Below are positions 12,023-23,767 of a stretch of 64,000 bases of DNA, piece after piece. Within the stretch, counting starts at the first letter, position 1. Each line of letters opens with the position of its first letter. A program made the translations under genes and the position numbers. A model generated the notes under the pieces. It was not told the origin of the DNA. It did no database searches and was given only the letters and a program-made list of their open reading frames with translations. Source of the DNA: Peromyscus leucopus (Eukaryota; Chordata; Mammalia; Rodentia; Cricetidae); NCBI RefSeq assembly GCF_004664715.2, contig NC_051069.1, forward strand, positions 9,573,001 to 9,637,000, given 5' to 3'.

Positions 12023-13139
12023 TAATGACATTTAGAAAGATGTGTATCAATTATATGTCAGAAAATAGAGAGTAATGTGTATGGGAAGTATGGGTGATTA
12101 TTCCTCTAAAACCCTTCTGGGTGGAGAGAGGGTTGGGATTGGAAGTGAGTTGTGTGATCATTGTGTGCTTTGACTCACAAATCACTGTAATGTTGACACA
12201 CAGGACCCTGTCCAGCTACCCATCGTGGGGCCCTGCCCAAGTCACAGGGTTGCCTCTGAGTTTTGTCTTCTAGGTAAATCTAAAGGTTCTGAACCCAGAT
12301 ATCTTCTGATATCAGAAGAGGACCAAGTATAGGGGATGGATGCTGCAAGATGGCTGTGTACCCGTGGTTATTTGTTGGATAAATGAGTCAAGTCGTTTTG
12401 TGGGCTGTTTTCATCCTGGAACTGTCTGTAGTGCAGCTTACTTCAGAGTCCTCCTGAGTGAGGAGTGGATGACATCCTGAATGAATGTGCATTGGTGAGC
12501 TGAGCACAGCCGTGTCAAGGCCCCCAGTGCCTTACACCCACGGGACTATCGAAGCCTTCCTCCAGCCACGTATGAGTGGTTACAAATGGTTGACCAGACA
12601 CCATCAACCACGGTTTCCTTCCTGGATGTTTAGAGCCTGTGACTGTGCCCCGGTAGTGACTTCCACCAAGATTAGCTAGCCTGTCCTGTTCAGCTGTGTA
12701 CAAAACTCCCGCCTCCTCGATTCAGCTGGATAGAATTCCCTTGGAGTGTCTGTGCCGCCATGGTGCCCCTCACCAGAGCACAGGGCCCACCTGACCCCAG
12801 CTTTCCTGTAGATGTGTCCGTTGTCACTTCCCCGTCATCCCAGTTAGGACAGTCCCTAAGGATGTGTAAGGTCTCAGCAGTTCCGTGTTGTCCATAGAAG
12901 TATTGAAAGGTGAGAGATTTGTCATCAGCTGGTACATTCTGCCAAGTCCAGTGGACACACTGCTACATTAGCAGACTCCAAGGCGTGGTTGAAGGTCAGC
13001 ACTGTGGAAATCAGATCTAGTGGTTTGCTTCTTGAGGAGTCAGTTCTTTGGAGTGGGTCTAATAATGTTAATTGTGGGTGTTATTACTGTAGTCAGTTCC
13101 TCGGTGTCTTCTGGGGCTGCTGTAACGAACCTTTGTGAA

Positions 13140-13260
13140 TAAAATTTTTAGTCTTCATGACAGCCCTGTGAGGAGGTGTCTTGCACCTCCATCTTTAAAT
13201 GAGGAAGTGGATTTCCAGAGAGGCTCTCTGACCAGTGTCAGGGGAGGCAGTAATGGTTAG
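13140..13260. mobile_element. MIR SINE fragment
   Basis: 'cttcatgacagccctgtgag', 'aaatgaggaagtgg' and 'ccagagaggctctctgacc' follow the conserved MIR core order. Ancient and non-functional. Confidence 0.6.
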
Positions 13261-13424
13261 CGGTCTCGTGCAGGATTTATAGGATGGGACTGAAGGGGAC
13301 ATTCTGGTTCTGCTGCTTAACTCACCTCAGTGAGCTGACCAGGTCAGCCACTTCCTCTCCATGACCTGACAGCATGTGTCTGCAGCCCGTGTGCAGAGCA
13401 AGGTGGTTATTAGTATTGCAAACC

Positions 13425-13900
13425 TGTTGCAGAATAGTATTTCAAGGGGTGTTACTTTTGTTTATGCTCTGGAATGTTTGTTTAATGATGCAAAGATGTG
13501 TTTGATGAAATAAAATTCACCTGCGGTCAGGAGGCTGCATCAGCCACTAGCTGACAGGAAGTGGTAGGGAGGAGCCAGGTGGAGAAGGGTTTATAAGGAG
13601 GGTGAGGAGAAGCATGAGGGCTTCTTGGAGGAGGAGAGCAAGGCGAGGAGGTGAGCTACTTGCTGTTCAGCCTCTCTGAAGAGCAGAATTGCACCTTAAC
13701 CTTGGACTCTTGAGTTCTTTAGAGGGACGGAGGTTTAGCTTACGTCCCTTCTTAGCTTTGCAAGAGTTGGAGCTGAGGGAACAGACTCCCTCCGCTGCGG
13801 GCCTCGCTGCCTCACCGCTGCTGGTGGCGGTGGAGCTGCAGTCGCTGATTCGGACAGCTGTGGCTTAAAAGGCAGCAGCCATTGAAATAAAAGGACAACA
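13425..13900 (+). mobile_element. Solo LTR of an endogenous retrovirus (mys/MYSERV-like), sense
   Basis: A 476-bp element begins TGTTG and ends CAACA, and is flanked by a perfect 5-bp duplication AAACC (13420-13424 and 13901-13905). A TATAAG box at 13592-13597 and an AATAAA at 13886-13891 fit a U3-R-U5 layout. Its first 79 bp closely match the start of the LTR at 37289-37824, but the middle is different. No gag, pol or env sequence is attached, so it is a solo LTR left by recombination. The LTR is sense to Map2k5. The family name is from memory. Confidence 0.8.
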
Positions 13901-14189
13901 AAACCATTGCTCCTCAAAAAGAGCAGCAGGAAGTTGAGAGAGCATGACTGGAACGTTCTCCAGTCTTCTCTCCTTTTCTTAGAGAGAAATCCAGCTGGTT
14001 AGAAATGGAAAGACACTCAAAACATCTAGATCAGTTTCTTTGTGAATTTCTCAAAATCACCCAAGAGTCCAGCCACTTAATGTGCTCAAGTGGGGTTCAT
14101 CTAAGGAAGGTGCAGCTCGTTGAGGGCAAAGGGCCGAGTCAGAGGGACAGGTTTGTGGCGCCATGACTGATTAATTTCATTCATTTGAG

Positions 14190-14320
14190 ACTTGATTTCC
14201 TCATCTGTCAAGTGAGGCTACTCGTGATTCCCATCTCAGGGCTAGAGTAAGAGCAAATGAAGCCGTACATGGCAGGGATGACTTAGCTCAGTCTGGCATA
14301 CAGCACGTGCCAAGTGTGGT
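14190..14320 (+). mobile_element. MIR SINE fragment, sense
   Basis: 'gatttcctcatctgtcaagt' followed by 'aaatgaagccgtacatggc' and 'cagtctggcatacagcacgt' matches the 3' half of MIR. Ancient copy. Confidence 0.75.
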
Positions 14321-15361
14321 CTACCGCAATTGTTGTCTCTTCTTTGAAAGGATTTACCAGCATGTGCTGCTCCTCACCGTTTGTTCTGCATCCCATATCT
14401 TCATGTTCCTCCTGCTCAAGAGCGGTAATCGTTCTGACTCTTCCTTCAGTCCCATCGTAGACCCAGCATCACTTTCCAGGGTGAGGGGAGAATGTTGTCT
14501 TCAGACTCCAGGAGTCCATTCTCCCACAGTGTTCCCCATATGTGGACCATAACATGTGTAGACTGCAGATAGGACCTAAGATCCATGACTTAGAAAAGGG
14601 CTTTTATTGCTGTGTACTATGAAGGAACTGGGGAGAGGGTGAAAGATCTAGCCCAGGAGGAGAGTACTTGCCTTGCTCATGGCAGGCTCTAGAGGCAAGC
14701 CCTGGCCCCACAAAGCCAGGAATAAATAAAGTTTGGAGGAAAGGGGCATTGAGAGGCCCGGGCCTGTGTCTTTAATATTAACCTTACAAAAGTCTCCTAT
14801 TGATCAGCAAGAAGGGGAAGCCATATATTGTACCTCCTGCAAGCTGAATCGTGAGACTCCAGACAGCAGCTGCCACCTACGATAGCTAATTGTGCTGCTT
14901 AATTTTATTTAGGGCTTTGGCAAGAATGCTTGGATGACTACCCTTTATTCTATGATGGAGTGCTTAGAGGAAACTTTGCTATTGCAGTGAGGTTTTTCTC
15001 CTAAGTGCATTCCTGTTGTGTGTAGATGACTCTTAATGCGGTGTCACCACAGACTGTATTTAATTGTACCTGCTGTTCTCACTCATTAGAGTGCAGTCCC
15101 TAAGAAATAACTGGAGAGATATATCAAGTGGTGTCTTTTCATACGACAATTAAACTTAATGAAGGAATATTGCCGAAGAGCCCCGTCCAGGGCTGGGAGA
15201 GCTTCGGAGAGTGGAGACCTCCGCCACGTGTCCCCTGGGTCCTGATGAATGGAGGGAGGACAGCAAAGAAAAGTTTAGTTCTGCTTCTGACGTGGTCTCA
15301 CAACAGAGCTGTGTGGCACATTTTACAACTGACTGACGCTTCCTTAAGAATTACATCATGC

Positions 15362-15550
15362 GTGCTGATGAGATGGCTCAGTGAGTAAGGGTGCCTGCCA
15401 CCAAGCCTGATGGCCTGAGTTTGATCCCTGGGACCCACATGGTGGAAGGAGAGAACCCACTCCTGCAAGTTGTCCTCTGCCCTCCACAAGTGCACTGTGG
15501 TACATGCGCGTGTGCTCATGCGTGCACACACTAGATAAATACAAAGAATT
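15362..15550 (+). mobile_element. B3/B2-family SINE
   Basis: 'gctgatgagatggctcagtg', 'cctgagtttgatccctggg' and 'acccacatggtggaagg' are B2/B3 head and body, followed by a short CA-rich right end. Confidence 0.85.
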
Positions 15551-15582
15551 GTACCATGCCTGCTTTTAAAATGACCCAGGCT

Positions 15583-15830
15583 AGCTAGGGTTTCTATTGT
15601 TGTGAAGAGACACCATGACCATGGAAACTCTCAGAAAGGAAAACATTTAATTGGGGCTGGCTTACAGTTTCAGAGGCTTAGTCCATTATCATCATGGCAG
15701 GACATGGCAGCATGCAGGCAGACACGGTACTGGAGAAGCTGACACACTTCTCCAACAAGGCCACGCCTCCTAATAGTGCCACTCCCTCTGAGCTTAGGGG
15801 GCCAGTTACATTCAAACCACCACACCCAGT
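15583..15830 (+). mobile_element. Common rodent interspersed repeat, related to 11757-12022
   Basis: Starts 'tagggtttctattgttgtga' and 'gagacaccatgaccatgg', includes 'atcatggcaggacatggcag' and 'caaggccacgcctcctaata', an arrangement familiar from rodent genomes. Family not assigned. Confidence 0.65.
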
Positions 15831-17344
15831 GAAGCTCACCCCTGAAAGACCAAGCAAGCCAGTATTGTAAACACACAATGGGAAGGGAGCAGCAGGTGCC
15901 ATCACCAACATCTCTGGCAAACAGCTCACACAGAGGTCGCTATCTGGCTGTGTGGCTTCCTTTTCGGACAAAAGCGTACACTCTAAACTGAGTCAGTTTC
16001 CCCCAAAACTGCTCCGACCGGAAGTCAGCTCCTTAGTCCCTGTGCAGACTTTGATCCCTGTGTCCAGGGCCACCTTTAGGCCTGCAGCCAAACCCTGACC
16101 CCAGTGGTGTGTGGGGCGGAGCTGACAGGGGACGCCTGTGAAGGGCTGCAGCCAGCTCTGCTTCTGAGGGCTCAGCCTTGATCAGCAAGCCCCAGCTTAC
16201 TGCTGTTGGTGTCTTCTGTAATGGCTAATTGATGCCGCCTGTGTAAAGATCCAGTTTCCTGTGTGAGGCAGTTATGGGCGGCAACATGGGTCGTGTCGAC
16301 ATGATACCAATTTCCACAGTCAATTTGGTCAATTCAGTGGAAGGGGAAAAAAAAAATCAGACCATCCTGAAAATCAGAACAGTTACGGGAGGTTACCGAG
16401 GCAGCCATGGTCGCCTGACTGAGCTTCTCATGCTTGACTAGTTGATTTTATATTCTGTAGACACAGCCTTGGTCATTTGGGAAAATCTCAAATATATAAA
16501 AATGACACTTTAAAATTAGTACCTTTTTAAAAATACTATTAATAATCATTGTGGTTACCTAGGCTTTTTAAAAAATGCATACCAGCTTTAAAGAGGAAGC
16601 AGCCATTGTACTATTTATATATAATTAAGAGTGGTTACATGGTGTCTGTCTCCTACCTTGTCACAAATTGGAAAGTGACCACTGTGGCCGGAAAGTATCT
16701 GCAAAACTATGGATTATCAACTAGTTTTCTGGGAAACAGTGTGCTACTGATTAGTTGTGTTTTGAGGCTTTTTTAAAAATAACTTTATTGATTTATTATT
16801 TATACACTAAGAAAGACACACATTTTAAGGATGCGATTCAAAAATGAACTAAATAATTTTATACTGTTATGTAACTATTGCTGTAATCTAGTTCTGGAAT
16901 AGTCCATCACCCTACCAAAAAAACGTCTCCATCCCATTCACAGTCAGTCCCTGCCACAGGCCCTGCCTGTGTCCCGGGTCCTTGTCCTCCACCCACTCCC
17001 TGGCCCTGCCCCACTCTCCAGGGAACACTAATCTATCTTCTGACTGTGTAGATTTGCCTTTTCTGGACATAAGTAGATCCATATGAACTGCTGTGCCTTG
17101 CTCTTTCTAGTTTCTGTAACATTTAGTTAGGTTGATCGATGTTACAACGTTTGTCAGCCATCCATTCCTCTTTATTGCAGAATACTATTATATATGTATA
17201 TATATAGAGAGAGAAAATGTAGTTCATTCATTTACTAGTGGATGGAGGGGCATTTGTAATTGTATATGGTTTGGGACTGTTAGGAATAATGCTGCTGCTA
17301 TTTGCATACATGTCTATTTTTTTAATTTATTTATGTTGGTGGTT

Positions 17345-17500
17345 TTTATTTTTAAGGTAGGTTCTCACCATGTAGCCCAGGCTGGTCCAGTACTTGTTAT
17401 GTAGCCCAGGCTGGCTGCAAACTTGAAGCAGGCCTCCTGCCATAGCCTTCTACCTGCTAAGACTATAGGCATGTGCTGCCCTGTGCAGCATGCATATGTC
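17345..17500 (-). mobile_element. B1-like SINE inserted in L1, antisense
   Basis: Carries the box 'tgtagcccaggctgg' twice, then 'ctgctaagactataggcat'. Similar short words (gcatacatgtct and gcatatgtct) lie on its two sides and may be a decayed target-site duplication. Confidence 0.6.
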
Positions 17501-17534
17501 TTTGTAAGATTCTGGGTTGTTTTTTGTTTTTTAT

Positions 17535-17565
17535 TTTGTTGTTGTTGTTGTTGTTGTTGTTGTTG
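17535..17565. repeat. (TTG)n microsatellite
   Basis: Ten uninterrupted TTG units following a T-rich stretch. Confidence 0.95.
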
Positions 17566-17749
17566 AATAGACACCAGGGAGTGGAATTAGTATCTGCCTT
17601 TAAATCTCTATATTACAGCCATTCAGACAATCTCGGAGTTTAAGAACTTGTCATTTATCATTGCTGTACAGTATGCGGTCTGTGTTACTACCTGGGGTTT
17701 CATGTTTTGCTAAAGACAGGGTAGCATTGCGACCATACAGTTTTGTGGT

Positions 17750-17852
17750 CATTTATTTGAGACAGGACCTCACAATTACCAAGGTTGGATTTAAATTCCT
17801 AGGCTCTAGCCATCCTCCTGCCTCAGGTTTCCAAGTAGGTGGGACTTGCTGA
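17750..17852 (-). mobile_element. Degenerate B1/Alu-like SINE, antisense
   Basis: 'ttgagacaggacctcacaat', 'ctaggctctagccatcctcc' and 'tgcctcaggtttccaagtag' are antisense landmarks. Old copy. Confidence 0.6.
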
Positions 17853-18419
17853 CTTATTAGCCATATGGCTTATGTTTAATTTTTAAAGACATTTTAGTTT
17901 TTATTCATTTATAGACTCCTGCTGAGGGTGGGGGCAGGAAGTTTGATGTGGTCCTCAGCACGACCCAAGACACCATTTGCAAACTCTTACATTCTTCCTG
18001 TTCTGGGTATTTTTTTCTCCCACCCATCTAAACACTTCACATTATTGGTCAGAAGTGCTGAGAGCCACCCCTCATCTACTTGACACTCCTGCAGATCACA
18101 TTTATGGCATCATTATTAAAAAGTCCAGCTCACTGGGAAGTCTGGTTGAGGGCTGGGGAAATATTTTGACAAGAGACACCTGATGTGACTGGGTAATTGT
18201 TGATTCCTCTGTCGCTCCAGTGGAACAGCACCTGCCATTCTTGAAGAACCTGCTTGCTTTGAGCTAGAACCTCACTTAGGACTTGGGTCTGGCACAGTAC
18301 CTTAGACAGTCCACATCCTGACTTCCTGGAGTGGGAGTTGTCATGGCCCGTTCCTCAGCAGTAGCTCACAATACGTATAGTGCATTGAAGAGTTGGGAAC
18401 ATCCATTCACAGACGATGC

Positions 18420-18510
18420 ATTGTGCATTGAGCACTTGGCTCTGTGCCAGGCAGTGCTGAGCACAGTCTCACTCAAGTCCCACACCAATTTTATCACTAT
18501 TAGAATATCC
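18420..18510. mobile_element. MIR SINE fragment
   Basis: 'cattgagcacttggctctgt', 'gccaggcagtgctgagcac' and 'cactcaagtcccacac' match the first part of MIR. Confidence 0.6.
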
Positions 18511-18999
18511 AGATACAATCAGATCCCGGCCTGATCAGGTTGATTGATAGCTGATCTTCCTGCTCTCAATAAGTTGCCAGTGCGAGTTCAGGGTGGTCTG
18601 AGGATTCATGCGACTGGACTTAGCTCTGCTCAGAGCTTTAATGACTTGTGTGGTGCAGTCCATGTGCAGGGCTGATGAGCAGATCTTACATGAATTCCAT
18701 CGGCCGCTTTGCATAGCATCCCCCTGCTTCCCCTGAGAGGATCTGACACAGAATCTACCACTGTTTGCTACGAAAGCCCATCCATAACAAGTGATCTAGA
18801 ACACTGGGCATTAAAATGAGCCACTTGGCATTTACCTTTATCTCACTTTCTCCAGCATGATACCAACTTCTTGGAAATCAGACTTTGAAGCAGGTAACAC
18901 AAGCAAATGACATCTCATGCTTAATGCTAAAGGGTTTGGAGTTGGTTTTCTTTTCATTAAAGATTTTACACAGCACTAATACAAGCATCACTTTCTTCA

Positions 19000-19330
19000 A
19001 AGGCATGAAACGAACCCGTAATTCCAGGCTTCTACATCCTCATTTGTATTTTCTTTGAGAAGATGCCTCAGTTAAAATCAATGCCCTACCATTCATTTAA
19101 GCTCCCTTGCCTTCAATAAAACTAATTGATAAACCCTAATAATTAATGGCCTGATTAAACCAAAATGACTTACATCTGCCCTGATGGTTCCTATTTATAA
19201 TCAGTCACTTTAATGACTCATCTTTTCTGTGCTTTGCTTACAGAAGGCAGGCTGTGATATGTCTAGGTGAGCTGCAGGAAAAGCTGCGGGCTTTCTCTTG
19301 CTTTTATTTTCTATAACTTGACATTACATT
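19000..19330. promoter_or_regulatory. Candidate conserved non-coding element
   Basis: Repeat-free, AT-rich sequence with clustered homeodomain-type cores (TAATTGAT at 19123-19130, TAATAATTAAT at 19138-19148) and a TGATTAAAC box. Conservation is inferred from sequence character only; no alignment was possible. Confidence 0.3.
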
Positions 19331-19665
19331 AAAATAAACACATACATAACTGTCTCCTCTAAAGTAATCTTTATACCCAGTCAAATGTCTGTTACTTTTT
19401 GGAAAACAGAAAAATTATCTCAGTATTTCTGGAGTTCTTCCTGGGAGGTGTAGAATTTACGTGTTTGATATGAAAATTTGATGTAGTATGGACAGTGACT
19501 AGGCTTGTTGATAACTCAGCCATAAGGTAGATATTATGAACAGCATAAAGGAGAACTAAAGTTGGGGGAGCTATTCTTGACCAACATTTAAATTCTGTTG
19601 CTTGGATCCAAATTTAACTTAACAACTGAAGCCCAAATGTAATCTTATCCCTTGTATCTCTAAAA

Positions 19666-19869
19666 CAGTGCTTCACAACATGTGAGTCAAGACCCCTTTT
19701 GGGGGGTCTAATGACCATTTCAAAGGGGTCACCGAAGATATCTACATTACATTTTGTAACAATAACAAAATTACAAGTAGCAACGAAAATAATTTTGATA
19801 GGGTCACTACAACATGAGGAACTGACCTGTATTAAACTGTTGCAGCATTGGGAAGGTTGAGAAGCACTG
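19666..19869 (+). mobile_element. URR1-type hAT-Charlie non-autonomous DNA transposon
   Basis: Begins CAGTGCTTCACAACATG and ends GGTTGAGAAGCACTG, so the termini are inverted repeats. The interior contains 'ttttggggggtctaatgacc' and 'acaacatgaggaactgacc', typical of this rodent element. Eight-base flanks ctctaaaa and ttttgaaa match at five of eight positions, consistent with an old hAT target duplication. Confidence 0.85.
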
Positions 19870-19899
19870 TTTTGAAAGGTTTGAGTTGGCTTGTGCTGT

Positions 19900-20043
19900 A
19901 AGGTCAAAACAATGGATTAGGGACTAGAATAAAGTTCTTCAATGAGGACCAGTGAGATGCTCAGTGAATGAAAGGTCAAAACAATGGATTAGGGACTAGA
20001 ATAAAATTCTTCAATGAGGACCAGTGAGATGCTCAGTGAATGA
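19900..20043. repeat. 72-bp tandem duplication covering a SINE head
   Basis: Two copies of a 72-bp unit (19900-19971, 19972-20043) differ at one base (aaagttc against aaaattc). The unit's right part is the first bases of the B2/B3 that continues from the second copy, so the duplication postdates that insertion. Confidence 0.95.
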
Positions 20044-20150
20044 AAGCACTTGCTGCCAAACCCGATGACCTGCTTTCCATCACTGGGACTCACACGGGGG
20101 AAGGAAAGAAGCGACTCCAGAAAGTTCACAGGCACACACATGCGTGCACA
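20017..20150 (+). mobile_element. B3/B2-family SINE
   Basis: 'gaccagtgagatgctcagtg', 'aatgaaagcacttgctgcc' and 'actgggactcacacggggg' mark the head and body. Its 5' end is present twice because of the tandem duplication just upstream. Confidence 0.8.
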
Positions 20151-20226
20151 CAAGCCCACACCCTGCACTGCATCACACTGCATCGCACTGCACTGATAAC
20201 TCACAGTGGTGGCCTGTACAAGATCA

Positions 20227-20564
20227 ATCCAGTCAACATTCTGGCATGGCTAGAAGGGCTCACGAGGCCCCACCTCTAGCCGAGGAGCTATTGGCAATTG
20301 GGGGGCCAGTTTTCTTGAGGAGTGTGGCCCCGGCAGATCGCTGGTGCTCCAGGCTTCAGTGGATGGCCCTGCAACCATGCCCATACAGCACATACAGGCA
20401 GCACTAATGGGATTCAATGGGTTTAAATTAAAAAAAAAAAAATGAAGTTGGGAGGGGCACGTGGTTGGAGGGGAACCTACGGGAGGTAGAGGGGAGTAGA
20501 GAGGGGTGATATGATCACGATATACTGTATTTATAAAATTATCAAAGAATGAATTAAAATGAAA
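20227..20564 (+). mobile_element. Rodent L1 3'UTR fragment (Lx-like)
   Basis: The right end has 'gaagttgggaggggcacgtg', a G-rich purine stretch and then 'tgatatgatcacgatatact' and 'aaagaatgaattaaaat', the order of old rodent L1 3' ends. No ORF2 sequence is recognised. Confidence 0.65.
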
Positions 20565-22699
20565 AAGAGTCTCTGAGTATAATGACAGATACGTACCTGA
20601 ACACCAGTCAGCCCGCTTCTTAACAAACGTAACCGCAGATTTTGGAATTTCTAATGTGTGAGGAAGAGCAAACGGGTAATGACAGAAGCCTCCCAGTGGT
20701 GGCCCACGGCTGAAGGTCAGGGCAGTGTGGGCCGCGGCAGAACACAGCCAACCTTGAAGGGAGATGGAAATGTCTCCTGTCTCAGTTACGGTCACCTGGT
20801 GGCTATACATCTGTCAGACTCTCAAACAACATGCCAAGTGGTTACAGCGAAACTGGTTTTTAAAGAGGAATTAAGGGACTCCAAAAATTCACAAAAATAA
20901 AACAAATCATTCTTGATATAGTCTTAACTTTGCAGACATTTACTCAGAAGCAAAGAAAAGCGAGTTCCTTTGGTCTTTTCTCAATGCTGACTTGAATCCA
21001 GACTCTCGGGAACTGGTTTCTGATTTCGTCTCTCTGAGATGGAACCCAGAAAGCGTCAGGTTTTAAAAGCACAGCTAGGCTTGGGAGCCAGTTAGTTGTA
21101 TGACTCGCTGTATTTGTAAGAACCATACTGTTTGTTCAGAAGGAAAATGACAGAGAATGCAGAAGTTGTACTTTGTCTCCTGAGCAGTCTTTAGGGAAGT
21201 ATTAGCAGCTCCTGGATAGCTGTGGGTATGCCTTCAGAGGCCAGAGGTGGGGTCCAACTCGCGCTTCTCACCATATCTTTACATGGTGAAGTAACAGTAA
21301 GTATTGTGTGAACATTTGTAAATAACTGTGGACTTGTCTCACAATGAAGACTATCATTTAGGAATGTACCCATTCTAAAGAATGTTCTGAGTCAAATGCA
21401 TGCTGCTTCTAGCTGAGCGGCCCTTATTCACTCACTGTAGCTTCAAGAAATGTTTCCTATGTCTACCAAATACCGCTCCAGACATGGAGTGAGAAGTGTA
21501 CATTCATGGAGCTTTCCTCCCCTCGCAGAAGAACAGGAAGTGTGAATTTCCATGTAAAGATCAACAAAGGGGAGGGGAAGGGAGCCTTAGCTCGTGAGGC
21601 TGCATCACAATAACATTCAAGCAGGAATTTAAGGATAATGAAGGAGCTAGCTAGGCATGAATGAGGGGCCAGAACGTTCTAGGCTTAGGAGCCACTGGCA
21701 GATGAGCAAGAGTGGGCAGGGCAGGAGGTACAGAGGTGGCGCCAGCTCGTGCTCAGCCCTAGACGCTAACGGAAGGACCTTGTGTTTCTGGTTGATTTGG
21801 GAAGCCCTCAGTAGTTTTGGACAGAGAATGGGCAACACTGGCATGGGTCTTAAAGAATCACTTTGTTGTTGCGTTGAACACAGATTGTAGAAGTATAATC
21901 AGTAGCCCCTAGGAAAATGCATACGCTGGTCTGCCGAGAATGTTTCCTTAACGTCAAGTTGTTTTTATAAAGTCTACTTACTGTGCTTTGGAATTACTTT
22001 CTACTTTGATTTATAACATTGACAGTGTAAAAAGTAATGTTTTGTCCACTGCAGACCTAGAAGCTAAAATGTTACAAGCCAAGTCCAAAGTCGCATGGCA
22101 AACTTGCATGGTCAAAAAGACCGAAGTACAGCTTTGTCTCCAACTGAATCCATTGACTTCGTGAAAGGAATCCATTATGTTCAGATTATGCTTTAAGATG
22201 TTACTTGAAAGGGGGGCATTTATGTTAGTAAGTTTAATGTAGTTTTAAAAACATCTCCCAGTGAGCAAGACCCTGTGTGCAAAGGGAATAGATATGAAGA
22301 TGTGTGGAGCTTATTCCAACCCTGTGAATTTATTTCTTGTGGTGATGATGCTAGAGCAGTAAATGCCTAGTGAAGTGTGACATGCTCAGTTCCAAACAAG
22401 TGCTGCAGTCAATGCCGTAAAAATTCAAAGAAGTCATGATGTTGGCCTGGAAAGTTTGTGCAGCAGGGAGGCCGGTACTTGTGGTAGCCAAATTCATTTT
22501 AAGTCCAAACTGTAAGACAGTAGATGATCCAAGTTTAAAATATTTTAAGTTGCGGGCCTATAGTAAGAATTTGGTTTGCAGAGTAAAAGCAGGTTAAATC
22601 GAATTTAAGACGAGCTTCAGTTCAGCAAAGGATGACTGGGACATCTCTGGCTGGCTGTGCTGTGTCCTACTGACTGCTGAGGCACACTTGAAGGTCAAC

Positions 22700-23205
22700 G
22701 GAGGACCAGGTGTGCTGATGCCTACTGTAATCCAAGCACTTAGGAGGCTGAGGCTGGAGGACCACAGATGTCCTGATTAGTGTTCGTTTGTTTGTTTTGT
22801 TGTCAAATTGACAACACCTAGGAAGAGAAAACCTCAGCTGAGAAAATGCCTCCATCAGACTGTCCTTTAGACAATCATTCTTGGTAGACTGATGTGGGCG
22901 GGCCCAGCCCACTGTAGGTGGTACCACCCCTGGGCATGTGGTCCTGGGTTATGTAAGAAAGCAGACTGAGTAAGACAAGGTGAGCAAGCCAGTAAGTAGC
23001 ATTCCCCCATGGTTTCTGCTTCTGTCCTGCCTCCAAATTCCTGCTTGAGCTGAGCCCTGGCTTCCCTCAATGATGTGAGCTGTAGGATGAAATATACCCT
23101 TCCTCCCCAAGCTGCTTTTGGTCATGGTGTTTATCACAGCAAGAGAAAACAAACCAGGACAAATAGAGTCCAGCCCAGGCTACATAGTAAGACTCTGTCT
23201 TAACA
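22700..23205 (+). mobile_element. B1-like SINE split by a nested insertion
   Basis: The left part ends near 22765 ('cttaggaggctgaggctgga') and the right part resumes near 23166 ('cagcccaggctacatagtaa'). The two halves are separated by a second repeat of about 400 bp. Confidence 0.65.
22770..23165 (-). mobile_element. Common rodent interspersed repeat, antisense, inserted in a SINE
   Basis: 'agaaaacctcagctgagaaa', 'gggcgggcccagcccactgt', 'cctccccaagctgcttttgg' and 'tcatggtgtttatcacagc' are the reverse orientation of the element at 11757-12022, here more complete. Family not assigned. Confidence 0.65.
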
Positions 23206-23210
23206 ACAGA

Positions 23211-23239
23211 CAGCAGCAGCAGCAACAACAACAACAACA

Positions 23240-23283
<44 letters not shown>
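23211..23283. repeat. Compound (CAG)n(CAA)n(CA)n microsatellite
   Basis: Four CAG units, then CAA units, then 22 CA units. It extends directly from the end of the preceding SINE. Confidence 0.95.
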
Positions 23284-23285
<2 letters not shown>

Positions 23286-23752
23286 CTATTCTGTCAAGGA
23301 ATATATTTAACTTCATCTTTAAGGAGAGAAATGATGTGGTCAGTAGCATACGTAAGGGTTAAAATGGTAGTGTTGTAAGAAGTATATGGGAATCAGGAAA
23401 AAATAGGGGTTGAGAGCTAGTTGGCAAGGGCTCATGCCAACCTGTGTATGCCAACTTAAACCCAAAGAGTCCCTCCCCACCTCAGCTTTCATTATAATGG
23501 GCTTGGCTTGAAGAACAGACCACAGAGACAGCTTCCACAGTTTACTTAAATCGCTAAACCATCCACATGAAGATCATCCCATGTGCTCATGGCTTCCGTT
23601 CATCCTGCTTTCTCCTTTCCTGGAGCATCATCACTGTCTGTCCATCTTCCAGGAGCTGGGGATGAGGCAGTCAGCAGGAGATTCAAGTTCCTGCTTCCAT
23701 GTAGTTTGCCTTCTGGTGCCAGACAATACTGAATAAGCCAGTGTGTAAGAAA

Positions 23753-23767
23753 CCCCCCCCCCCCCCC
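23753..23767. repeat. Poly-C run (15)
   Basis: Fifteen uninterrupted C bases. The length may vary or be misassembled. Confidence 0.9.

Larger units (their letters stand above)
16780..17690 (-). mobile_element. Old L1 fragment, antisense (L1M-like)
   Basis: Reads as the reverse of a mammalian L1 3' region: 'gtctccatcccattcacag', 'gatttgccttttctggacat', 'tccattcctctttattgcag', then 'aggaataatgctgctgc'. It is interrupted by a B1-like SINE at 17345-17500 and a GTT repeat. Confidence 0.7.

Noticed and set aside
20250..20810. Open frame of 186 codons on the - strand
   Set aside because: It runs through the reverse of an L1 3'UTR fragment and its poly-A run; no protein family is recognisable.
23211..23283. 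Polyglutamine-coding exon
   Set aside because: The CAG/CAA units are the expanded tail of a SINE; no splice sites or coding context.
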